A stretch of 64,000 bases of DNA from Bog-756 sp963701325. Its GTDB lineage: Bacteria; Actinomycetota; Acidimicrobiia; Acidimicrobiales; RAAP-2. The DNA lies in assembly GCA_963701325.1 (NCBI GenBank), contig OY969604.1, forward strand, positions 1,736,001-1,800,000, written 5' to 3'. The position numbers and the translations under genes were made by a program. Below the pieces are notes generated by a model, which was given only the letters and a program-made list of their open reading frames with translations, did no database searches and was not told the DNA's origin. This document shows positions 55,120-61,934 of the stretch, piece by piece (position 1 is the first letter of the stretch; every line of letters begins with the position of its first letter).

Positions 55120-56456
55120 TCACCTGGGGATCCGAGCCCACCTCCCGGCTGGAGGAGCTCGCCCGAACGCTCGTCGAGACACCCTTCACCCGGCGTACCT
55201 GGTCAGAGTTGCTCTTCCTCGTGGCGGGCATGCCGATCGCGTTCATCGGACTCGCGTTCGTCGGCATCACCATGGCGGCCGGTGTCGTGCTGGCCATCAC
55301 CTTCATCGGGATCGCCCTCATCGGCGTGGCGGTGCGGGGGGCCCGAGGCATCGGGGGGATGCAGCGAAAGCTGGCCGGTGCGTTGCTCGACGAGACGATC
55401 GACGAGCCGACGCCGTTCTCGCCACGGCCGGGCTATCTCGGATGGCTGCAGTCTGCTCTTCGGGACCGGACGGGCTGGAAGGCGATGGCGTATCTGGCTC
55501 TCAAAGTGCCTTTGGCACTCGTGGCCTTCCTGACCGCCTTCAGTCTGTGGTGGGATGCATTCAGGTGCCTCACCTATCCCGTCTGGGGCTTGGGCCACCA
55601 CGACGGACTGGCCGAATGGGGAGCTGTCCGGGTCCTCTTCCAGCCCGCCTATCTCTCCCCCGGGAGCAGCGGTCCGTTCGTCGCGCTCGCCACTGTGATC
55701 ACCGGGGCGATCTTCTTCTTCGTCGCCCCCTGGCCGGTGCGGTTCTTCGACTACCTCGACCGCCTGCTCATGCGCACCCTCCTCGCCCCCGATGCCATGA
55801 CCGTCAGGGTTCGCAACCTCGAGCAGGCAAGGGCACAGACGGTCGACGCCTCCGCGGCCACGCTCCGGAGAATCGAGCGGGATCTCCATGACGGCACCCA
55901 GGCACAACTCGTCGCACTCGCGATGCGGCTCGGGATGGCCAAGGAGAAGCTCTCCGATCCGGACCATCTCGACATCGATCAGGTCAGGGATCTCGTGAGC
56001 TCTGCGCACAAGGGAGCCAAGGAGGCAATCGTCGAGTTGCGGGACCTCGCTCGGGGCATCCACCCGCCGGCGCTCGACGTGGGCCTCGAGGGTGCGCTGG
56101 CCACGCTCGCGGCTCGGAGCACGGTCCCGACCGAGCTCACCGTCACCATCGACGAGCGACCGAGCCCGGCCATCGAGGCCATCGCTTATTTCTGCGTGGC
56201 GGAGCTCATGGCTAACGTCGCCCAGCACGCCTTCGCCTCCCGGGCGAGCGTCTCCTGTGCCCAACAGGGTCGCTGGCTGCGCCTGGTCGTTCGCGACGAT
56301 GGTGTCGGCGGGGCGCAGGCGGTCACGACCGGTTCTTCCTCGAGCGGGCTGAGCGGGCTGGCGGAGCGGGTACGGACGGTGGACGGAAACCTCGACGTCA
56401 CCAGCCCCCCACGAGGACCCACCGTCGTGACGATCGATCTCCCCTTCCGGGTCTAG
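55113..56456 (+). CDS. NarL-type sensor histidine kinase
   Basis: A 447-aa kinase. Residues ~25-230 form a membrane sensor region with two pairs of helices, like the putative-sensor domain of actinobacterial kinases. HisKA_3 has the phosphoacceptor His in RRIERDLHDGTQAQLVALAM (about residue 262), and the HATPase domain has ELMANVAQHA, VRDDGVGG and GLSGLAERV. Start ATG at 55113; an in-frame ATG at 55014 would cross the leader ORF. Followed after 6 nt by its response regulator. The PadR exporter and ABC-2 genes on either side suggest envelope or drug stress sensing. Confidence 0.92.
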   Translation: MVITWGSEPTSRLEELARTLVETPFTRRTWSELLFLVAGMPIAFIGLAFVGITMAAGVVLAITFIGIALIGVAVRGARGIGGMQRKLAGALLDETIDEPTPFSPRPGYLGWLQSALRDRTGWKAMAYLALKVPLALVAFLTAFSLWWDAFRCLTYPVWGLGHHDGLAEWGAVRVLFQPAYLSPGSSGPFVALATVITGAIFFFVAPWPVRFFDYLDRLLMRTLLAPDAMTVRVRNLEQARAQTVDASAATLRRIERDLHDGTQAQLVALAMRLGMAKEKLSDPDHLDIDQVRDLVSSAHKGAKEAIVELRDLARGIHPPALDVGLEGALATLAARSTVPTELTVTIDERPSPAIEAIAYFCVAELMANVAQHAFASRASVSCAQQGRWLRLVVRDDGVGGAQAVTTGSSSSGLSGLAERVRTVDGNLDVTSPPRGPTVVTIDLPFRV

Positions 56457-56462
56457 CCGACC

Positions 56463-57113
56463 GTGCCCCTCCGAGTCGCCATTGCAGAGGATTCCGTCAT
56501 CCTGCGCGACGGACTCGTCCAACTGCTCCTGGATCGCGGCTTCGAGATCACCGCGGCTGTCGCCGACGCCGATGCGCTCCGGACCGCGATCGAGCGGGAA
56601 CGACCGGACGTGGCGGTGGTCGACATCCGGATGCCACCGTCGTTCACCGACGAGGGGCTCCGGGCGGCGATCGAACTCCGCCGGCAACACCCGGGATTGG
56701 CGATCCTGATGTTCTCGCAGTACATCGAGACCCGCTATGCGGAGGAGCTGTTGGGCAACGATGCCGCCGGCATCGGCTACCTCCTGAAGGACCGCGTGGC
56801 CGAGGTGGGCCAGTTCGTCGAGGCCCTGGAGCGTGTGGCCTCAGGGGGAACGGCCTTGGACCCAGAGGTCGTCACCCAGCTCATGGGCGCCTCGCGGCAG
56901 CGGGACTCGATCTCGGTGCTCACGACTCGCGAGCGGGACGTGCTGACCCTGATGGCAGAGGGGCGGACCAATACGGCGATCGCCGACTCCCTCTGTGTCT
57001 CCGAGGGCGCGGTCGAGAAGCATGTGACCAACATCTTCTCCAAGCTGGACCTGCCCGTCTCGCAGTCCGACCATCGACGGGTCCTTGCCGTACTCCGCTA
57101 CCTCGAGACGTGA
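56463..57113 (+). CDS. LuxR/NarL-family response regulator
   Basis: A 216-aa regulator. Receiver domain with AIAEDSVILRDGL and phospho-acceptor Asp in VAVVDIRMPP (about residue 54), then a LuxR-type HTH (LTTRERDVLTLMAEG, then CVSEGAVEKHVTNIFSKL). GTG start at 56463, coupled to the kinase. Likely targets are the neighbouring ABC genes; this is inference from position. Confidence 0.94.
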   Translation: MPLRVAIAEDSVILRDGLVQLLLDRGFEITAAVADADALRTAIERERPDVAVVDIRMPPSFTDEGLRAAIELRRQHPGLAILMFSQYIETRYAEELLGNDAAGIGYLLKDRVAEVGQFVEALERVASGGTALDPEVVTQLMGASRQRDSISVLTTRERDVLTLMAEGRTNTAIADSLCVSEGAVEKHVTNIFSKLDLPVSQSDHRRVLAVLRYLET

Positions 57114-57175
57114 CCGGGGGATTTCCCCACCTCGAATCACCCGCTAGCCGCATTCCATCTGCGAATTTGCTGTCG

Positions 57176-57181
57176 TACCCT
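57176..57181 (+). promoter_or_regulatory. -10 box for the ABC-2 transcript
   Basis: TACCCT ends 7 nt before an ATG (57189) that opens an 8-codon mini-ORF. Confidence 0.4.
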
Positions 57182-57188
57182 TGGAATC

Positions 57189-57215
57189 ATGCTCCCAACC
57201 GGACCTTCCCGATGA
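57189..57215 (+). CDS. Candidate leader peptide coupled to ABC ATPase gene
   Basis: Eight codons (MLPTGPSR) and a TGA that overlaps the ATPase ATG (ATGA). The ATG lies 7 nt after a TACCCT box, matching the leaderless pattern seen at other genes in the window. No Shine-Dalgarno precedes the ATPase start. Confidence 0.4.
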   Translation: MLPTGPSR

Positions 57216-58189
57216 CCCTCACCATGCCCACGGCGACCGAAGGTCGCAGCGTTGCGGAGAATCAGTGGGCCGTCGAGACCCACGGGCTCACCAAGCGGTT
57301 CGGTGAGAACACCGCGGTGAACGGCGTCGAGCTCCTGGTCCCTCGGGGGTGCGCATTCGGGTACTTGGGGCCAAACGGCGCGGGCAAGACAACCCTCATC
57401 CGCGTCCTGCTCGGGCTGACCCACGCTGACGGCGGCACGATGCAATTACTCGGCCATTCCGTTCCCCGGCATCGTGCCGAAGCTCTGGCCCGGGTCGGAG
57501 CGATCGTCGACGAGCCCCGGTTCCATGGACATCTCACCGGGAGACAGAACCTCCAGATCCTCGCAGCGGCCAGGGAGCCGGAAGCAAAGGAACGGATCGG
57601 ACCGTCCCTCGAGCGCGTCGGCATACTCCACCGGGCCGATGACAAGGTCTCGAAGTACTCGATGGGAATGCGCCAGCGCCTCGGGGTAGCAGCGTGCCTC
57701 ATCGGAGACCCAGAGCTCCTCATCCTGGACGAGCCGATGAACGGGTTGGATCCGGCCGGGATGCAGGACATGCGGGACATGATCCTCTCGCTGGTGGCCG
57801 AGGGCCGCACGGTCGTGCTCTCCTCCCATCTGTTGGACGAGGTCGAGCGGACCTGCGACGCGGTGGCCATCGTGGACCGAGGGAAGGTCATCCGCCAGGG
57901 AGCGATCACCGAACTGCTGGCCGGGTCGTCCTTCGTCGTGGAGGTCGAATGCTCCGAACCGTCCCGGGCCGGTGCACTGCTCAAGGGCACTGGCATCGGC
58001 GGGCGCGTCGAGATCGGGCCCCTCAACCTGGGCATCACCCTGCCGGCGGGGACGGACCGCGACGTCATCGCCGAGATCAACCGAGTCCTGGTTGGCGGCG
58101 GCATCTCGGTCTACCGGCTCCAGGAGATCCAGACCTCGCTCGAGTCGTGGTTCCTGCAGGTCACCAGCCGATTGGGGGCGTCCGAATGA
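57212..58189 (+). CDS. ABC-2 type exporter ATPase
   Basis: A 325-aa ATPase of the drug/antibiotic exporter class (DrrA/CcmA-like). Walker A GPNGAGKTT (about residue 52), signature YSMGMRQRLGVAACL, Walker B LLILDEPMNGLD and H-loop VLSSHLLDEVE, then a ~90-residue C-terminal domain. I start it at the ATG at 57212; ATG at 57224 is possible. Its stop overlaps the permease start (ATGA). It lies directly downstream of the two-component genes. Confidence 0.92.
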   Translation: MTLTMPTATEGRSVAENQWAVETHGLTKRFGENTAVNGVELLVPRGCAFGYLGPNGAGKTTLIRVLLGLTHADGGTMQLLGHSVPRHRAEALARVGAIVDEPRFHGHLTGRQNLQILAAAREPEAKERIGPSLERVGILHRADDKVSKYSMGMRQRLGVAACLIGDPELLILDEPMNGLDPAGMQDMRDMILSLVAEGRTVVLSSHLLDEVERTCDAVAIVDRGKVIRQGAITELLAGSSFVVEVECSEPSRAGALLKGTGIGGRVEIGPLNLGITLPAGTDRDVIAEINRVLVGGGISVYRLQEIQTSLESWFLQVTSRLGASE

Positions 58190-59406
58190 CGACTGCTTCC
58201 GATGTGATCACCTCGGCACCGGCCCCGATCCCCCCAGAGCACGCTCCCGACCGGCGTGGCTCGTGGATACCGACCGGCGGGATGATCGCCACCCGGTTCA
58301 TGGAGTTGCGCAAGCGGCGGGGCCTCATGGCAGCCCTGATCTTCGTGACCATCGTCCTCCCCTCCGTCTTCCTCATCATCCGCCTCCTGGCCCACGCGAT
58401 TGCGCCGAAGTCCTTCGGGCCGGCCGGTGGGTCGGACATCTTCAACGCCCTCGTGGCCGGTGTGCTCTATGTCTTCGGCTTCATCGTGGCGGCCACCCTG
58501 GGCTGCACGGCCGGATCCGTCGATCTGACCGAGGGGATGTTCCGCCATCTGGTGGTGACCGGCCGTTCGCGGTTGGCGCTCTACCTGGCGCGGATTCCCG
58601 CCGGCCTGGCCATCGTGGTCTCGATGGTGGCCATCGGATTCACCATCGTCTGTGCGGTGTGCGTGTTCGCAGCGCCGACCCAGATCAGCTATCAGGGTGT
58701 CAACGTCCCTGCCGGACTCTCCCAGGCCGGTTTTCAGCAGTGGGCAGCGGACCATGCGAACGAGGTGGCCTGCGACTTCCCGCTCCGCCTCGGGCCAAAC
58801 GGCCCTGGGCCCAACAGCAACCTCCTCAACATCCTCAACAACTTGCCGTGCAACAGCCCGGGAGGGGGACCCGGGGGTGGGGGCAAGTTCGTCCAAAACG
58901 GCCCGGGCGGACAAAGCGTGTCGACGACGCCGACGCCGGCGATGGTCAGGGCCGCGGCGGTACAGATCGCCGGACGCGACTATTCGGCCTATTCGAAGAT
59001 CTTCCTGTCCCCTTCGGTCGGGCTCATGGTCCGTACGGGCCTCTGGATCGAGCTCGAGGTCGTGGTCGGCTTCATCGTCGGGCTCGGGCTCGGATCGCTG
59101 CTCGGACAGCGGACCGTCGCCGTGGTCCTGATGATCGTGCTCGAGATCGTCCTCACCCCGATCCTGTCGCGGGCCAACATCCCCCACATGATCAATCTGC
59201 AGCGCTCGGTGGTGGGGTTGGCCGTGGCCCATCTCGAACCGTCGAGTCTCGGATTCGTCTTCGGAGGAGGTGGAGGACCCGGTGGCGGCCAAGGCACGTC
59301 CAACCTGGTACCGGAATCGAGGACGGCCGCGGTCTGCGTGATCATCGCCTGGCTGGTCGGCTGGACGGCCCTCGGTGCCTGGCGAATGGTGAAGCGGGAC
59401 GCCTGA
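58186..59406 (+). CDS. ABC-2 type permease with glycine-rich exterior loop
   Basis: A 406-aa permease with six membrane segments: about residues 47-68, 85-107, 135-160, 282-305, 310-330 and 380-398. The long exterior loop between helices 3 and 4 contains two Cys and a Gly/Asn-rich stretch (about 205-245), and a second glycine-rich stretch lies near 360. Translationally coupled to the ATPase. The substrate cannot be told. Confidence 0.9.
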   Translation: MTTASDVITSAPAPIPPEHAPDRRGSWIPTGGMIATRFMELRKRRGLMAALIFVTIVLPSVFLIIRLLAHAIAPKSFGPAGGSDIFNALVAGVLYVFGFIVAATLGCTAGSVDLTEGMFRHLVVTGRSRLALYLARIPAGLAIVVSMVAIGFTIVCAVCVFAAPTQISYQGVNVPAGLSQAGFQQWAADHANEVACDFPLRLGPNGPGPNSNLLNILNNLPCNSPGGGPGGGGKFVQNGPGGQSVSTTPTPAMVRAAAVQIAGRDYSAYSKIFLSPSVGLMVRTGLWIELEVVVGFIVGLGLGSLLGQRTVAVVLMIVLEIVLTPILSRANIPHMINLQRSVVGLAVAHLEPSSLGFVFGGGGGPGGGQGTSNLVPESRTAAVCVIIAWLVGWTALGAWRMVKRDA

Positions 59407-59680
59407 ACGCGCCGCGGGCAAACCGGCATCGGCGCACCCGAACGCCCGGGACCACACCGGACGGCCGCGGTCCACGGCGAAAATTGGGACCAAAACATGG
59501 ACACGGCAGGACTGGGACAAGAGCCGTCATCCGTCCTTTACCGGCTTTTGGATCTAAGTGGGTGCGGTGGACCGCCAAGGCGCGCGCTCGCGATAGGTAC
59601 CTCGCCCTGGAGGGGCGCTTCTGGACGACCAGCCTGACACCACAGGGACGTCTATCCGCACTTCTGGCGGTTCCCTTGTA
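59407..59680. other. Intergenic gap after the ABC-2 operon
   Basis: About 270 nt between convergent genes. I see no gene or clear terminator. Base composition becomes visibly more AT-rich from about 59.5 kb onward. Confidence 0.4.
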
Positions 59681-60148
59681 TCACCGGAGTCGACGAGCGC
59701 CGGAAGATGCTGAAGCTTCTGCCAGCGAATCGATGCAAGACGAGAGCGCGCTTGCAAGTCTCGATCTCGCAGGGTTGGAGAGCTTGCGGAGCATCTGCTC
59801 CTCCACAGCGTTGACTGAGTTGTTGGCAGATTTCAGAGTGCGCCGACCAGCCTCAGTGAGTTCAGCTTGGAGGACGCGTTGGTGCTGCGGATGAGGATGC
59901 CTCACAACGAACTGGAGTCTCTCCAGTTCTTGTAGCACGGCGTGCATGCTCTGTGGCGTCACGAATGCCCGACGAGCGAGGTCGGCGTTCGAGAGCCCGG
60001 GCTCTTCATCTAAACCGGTGAGGACGGCGAACTGGGACACCGTGAGATCGTGCGACCCGAGGGCATCAGCCATAGCGTCGTGCAGGACCATCTGCGCCCT
60101 CTTTACCAAGTAGCCCACCCTGGCCATCGTGACCTGCTCCACGCCCAC
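59681..60148 (-). CDS. MarR-family transcriptional regulator
   Basis: A 155-aa MarR protein: N-terminal dimer helix (VGYLVKRAQMVLHDAMADAL), winged helix with LARRAFVTPQSMHAVLQELE and wing VRHPHPQHQRVLQAELTEAG. GTG at 60148 is used; an ATG seven codons later (60127) has GGAG 9 nt upstream and is equally credible. It faces the VOC/glycosylase operon across two palindromes and probably represses it and itself. Confidence 0.9.
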   Translation of the reverse strand: MGVEQVTMARVGYLVKRAQMVLHDAMADALGSHDLTVSQFAVLTGLDEEPGLSNADLARRAFVTPQSMHAVLQELERLQFVVRHPHPQHQRVLQAELTEAGRRTLKSANNSVNAVEEQMLRKLSNPARSRLASALSSCIDSLAEASASSGARRLR

Positions 60149-60153
60149 CTCAC

Positions 60154-60190
60154 TATCAGTTTACCTGATACAATCTCAGGGTACCTGATA
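60154..60190. promoter_or_regulatory. Twin operators between MarR and VOC genes
   Basis: Two 17-bp inverted repeats: TATCAG/CTGATA with a 5-nt centre (60154-60170) and a second with TCAGG/CCTGA (60174-60190). Both contain TACCTGATACA-type half sites. Their centres are exactly 20 bp apart, about two helical turns, so two repressor dimers would bind on the same face. Confidence 0.75.
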
Positions 60191-60227
60191 CACGCTACTT
60201 GATCCCACTCACAGAAATGGACACCCA

Positions 60228-60584
60228 ATGAGCGCACTCGGCCCTGACTTCATCTCCCTCCAGGTTCGCGATCTGGAGGCTTCCGCAGCCTTCTACACCG
60301 AGCACCTTGGCCTCGTTCGTGCTCCGGTGAGCCCCGAGCACGCCGTCGTATTCGCCACCGAGACCATCACATTCGCTCTCCGGGAGCCACTCGTCGATCT
60401 TGAGGCCGTCGAGCACCTCGGGTGGGGTGTGGCCATTTGGCTGAAGGCGGACGATCCGCAGGATCTGCACGATGCGCTGGCTCTCGCCGGAGTCCCGATC
60501 CTGGTCGCACCGTTCGATGGGCCTTTCGGTCTCACTTTCACCTTCGCCGATCCCGACGGCTACGCCGTGACCATTCATGGCTGA
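60228..60584 (+). CDS. VOC-family protein (glyoxalase/bleomycin-resistance fold)
   Basis: A 118-aa single VOC domain (SLQVRDLEASAAFYTEHLGL, then GLTFTFADPDGYAVTIHG). Family members include metal-dependent dioxygenases, fosfomycin-type resistance enzymes and ligand-binding proteins. The reaction here is unknown. First gene of a two-gene operon with the DNA glycosylase, likely under the divergent MarR. ATG at 60228 overlaps the stop of a 4-codon upstream ORF (60217-60231). Confidence 0.88.
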   Translation: MSALGPDFISLQVRDLEASAAFYTEHLGLVRAPVSPEHAVVFATETITFALREPLVDLEAVEHLGWGVAIWLKADDPQDLHDALALAGVPILVAPFDGPFGLTFTFADPDGYAVTIHG

Positions 60585-61527
60585 GACGGCTCCCTCAAGA
60601 AGCTTTGTCTTCTCCCCGAAGGGGCCGTATTCGCTGGCGGCATCGATTCGGTACCTCGAGGGATTTGCTCCAGCCGCCTACGACGGCGAGTCAGCCGCGA
60701 ACTTGGAGATGGCCTTCTGCGTCGACGGCTACTGGGACCCGGTGGCAGTGCGCGTCCACGAAGAAGCCGGTGCGGTTCACGGCACGGTTCACGGGGGCGA
60801 TACGCTTGCCCCAGCCGTAGTCGCGGCGGCAGTCGGGCAGGTCGAGCGGATCCTCTCGCTCGACATCGACGGTCGAGGCTTTCCGGACATCGCTCGTCAC
60901 GACCCAGTAGTCGCTCGACTCCAGTCGAGGTATTCCGGCCTCCGCCCCGTCTGCTTCTGGTCGCCCTACGAAGCGGCAGCGTGGTCGGTGATCGGACAGC
61001 GAATCCGAATTGTGCAGGCAGCCGCACTCAAGGCTCGCATCACCGCCGAACACGGTGAGTCCATCGACGTTGGCGGTCGAATGGTTCGCGCCTTCCCGAG
61101 CCCAGCCAAGCTGGTCCAGCTGTCCACGGTCAAGGGGCTGAGCGAGACCAAACTCCAGCGACTTCGAGGTGTGGCCGAGGTCGCTCTCGGCGGGACCCTG
61201 GGCGCCGCCCGGCTGAGGTCACTCCCACGTTCACAAGCCCTCGAGGAGTTGATCGCCATTCCCGGAGTCGGCCCGTTCTCGGCCGAACTGATTCTTCTCC
61301 GCGGCGCAGGTGATCCGGACTTCACACCCACCGCCGAGCCGCGCCTCGCTCGAGCGATGGCGATCGCCTACGGGATGAAGGCACCACCCAGCGCCGTCGA
61401 CATCGCCGAGATCAGCGAGGTCTGGAAGCCCTACCGCACGTGGGTCGGCCTCCTCCTCCGCACCATGCTCGAAGACGAGACCCACGAAATCGCAGAACAA
61501 GCCATCACCAGAACTCCAGGACTGTGA
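60577..61527 (+). CDS. AlkA-like DNA-3-methyladenine glycosylase
   Basis: A 316-aa helix-hairpin-helix glycosylase of the AlkA family, removing alkylated bases. The N-terminal AlkA-type domain (residues 1-115) precedes the HhH-GPD fold, with the hairpin ELIAIPGVGPFSAELILLRG at 224-243. Where AlkA has its catalytic Asp, I align Glu254 (PTAEPRL). The ATG at 60577 overlaps the VOC gene by 8 nt. Coupling to a VOC protein and MarR suggests a response to a reactive, possibly alkylating, compound. Confidence 0.85.
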   Translation: MAETAPSRSFVFSPKGPYSLAASIRYLEGFAPAAYDGESAANLEMAFCVDGYWDPVAVRVHEEAGAVHGTVHGGDTLAPAVVAAAVGQVERILSLDIDGRGFPDIARHDPVVARLQSRYSGLRPVCFWSPYEAAAWSVIGQRIRIVQAAALKARITAEHGESIDVGGRMVRAFPSPAKLVQLSTVKGLSETKLQRLRGVAEVALGGTLGAARLRSLPRSQALEELIAIPGVGPFSAELILLRGAGDPDFTPTAEPRLARAMAIAYGMKAPPSAVDIAEISEVWKPYRTWVGLLLRTMLEDETHEIAEQAITRTPGL

Positions 61528-61934
61528 CCCCGTGCGGTCCCTTCAGGGAGGTCGGGCTCACGTCGAGCCTCCTTCCCCGGGTGCTGCCGGTGCCTTCACC
61601 CCCGGCGCTGCGACCTCGGTCAGAAGGTGCGACGAGCCCGACGGATCCCGGGTCGACGCACACGTACACCAACTGGGGCGAGATCACCCAGGAGGTCATC
61701 AACGCCCGGGTATGGGAAGCATTCACTTCCGCTCTCCGACGACACAGGAGACCGAGTGAGTAGCGAGGTTGCTTCCTACGGCCTGGCCTCGGCTCTCCTC
61801 GATCGGACTCTGATCACCGTACGTCGCCCGGAGCAAAGCATGAAGCCCGGAGGGACCATGATGGTCCTTCCGGGCTTCCAACGGCCCGGTAGCCCGCTGA
61901 GCACTGGCCATCTCGACAGAGTGGAGCTTCCTCG
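61528..61934. other. Gap between DNA glycosylase and EAL genes
   Basis: About 400 nt between convergent genes. It contains short open plus frames without good starts (one ends at 61763 with coding-like residues such as INARVWEAFTSALRR, perhaps a gene remnant) and a strong hairpin at 61843-61877. No confident gene. Confidence 0.4.
61843..61877. terminator. 17-bp hairpin, terminator candidate
   Basis: AAGCCCGGAGGGACCAT and ATGGTCCTTCCGGGCTT pair with one mismatch around a single central base, 58 nt past the EAL gene stop. It is the strongest inverted repeat in the window and may serve both converging transcripts. No T-tract. Confidence 0.6.
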
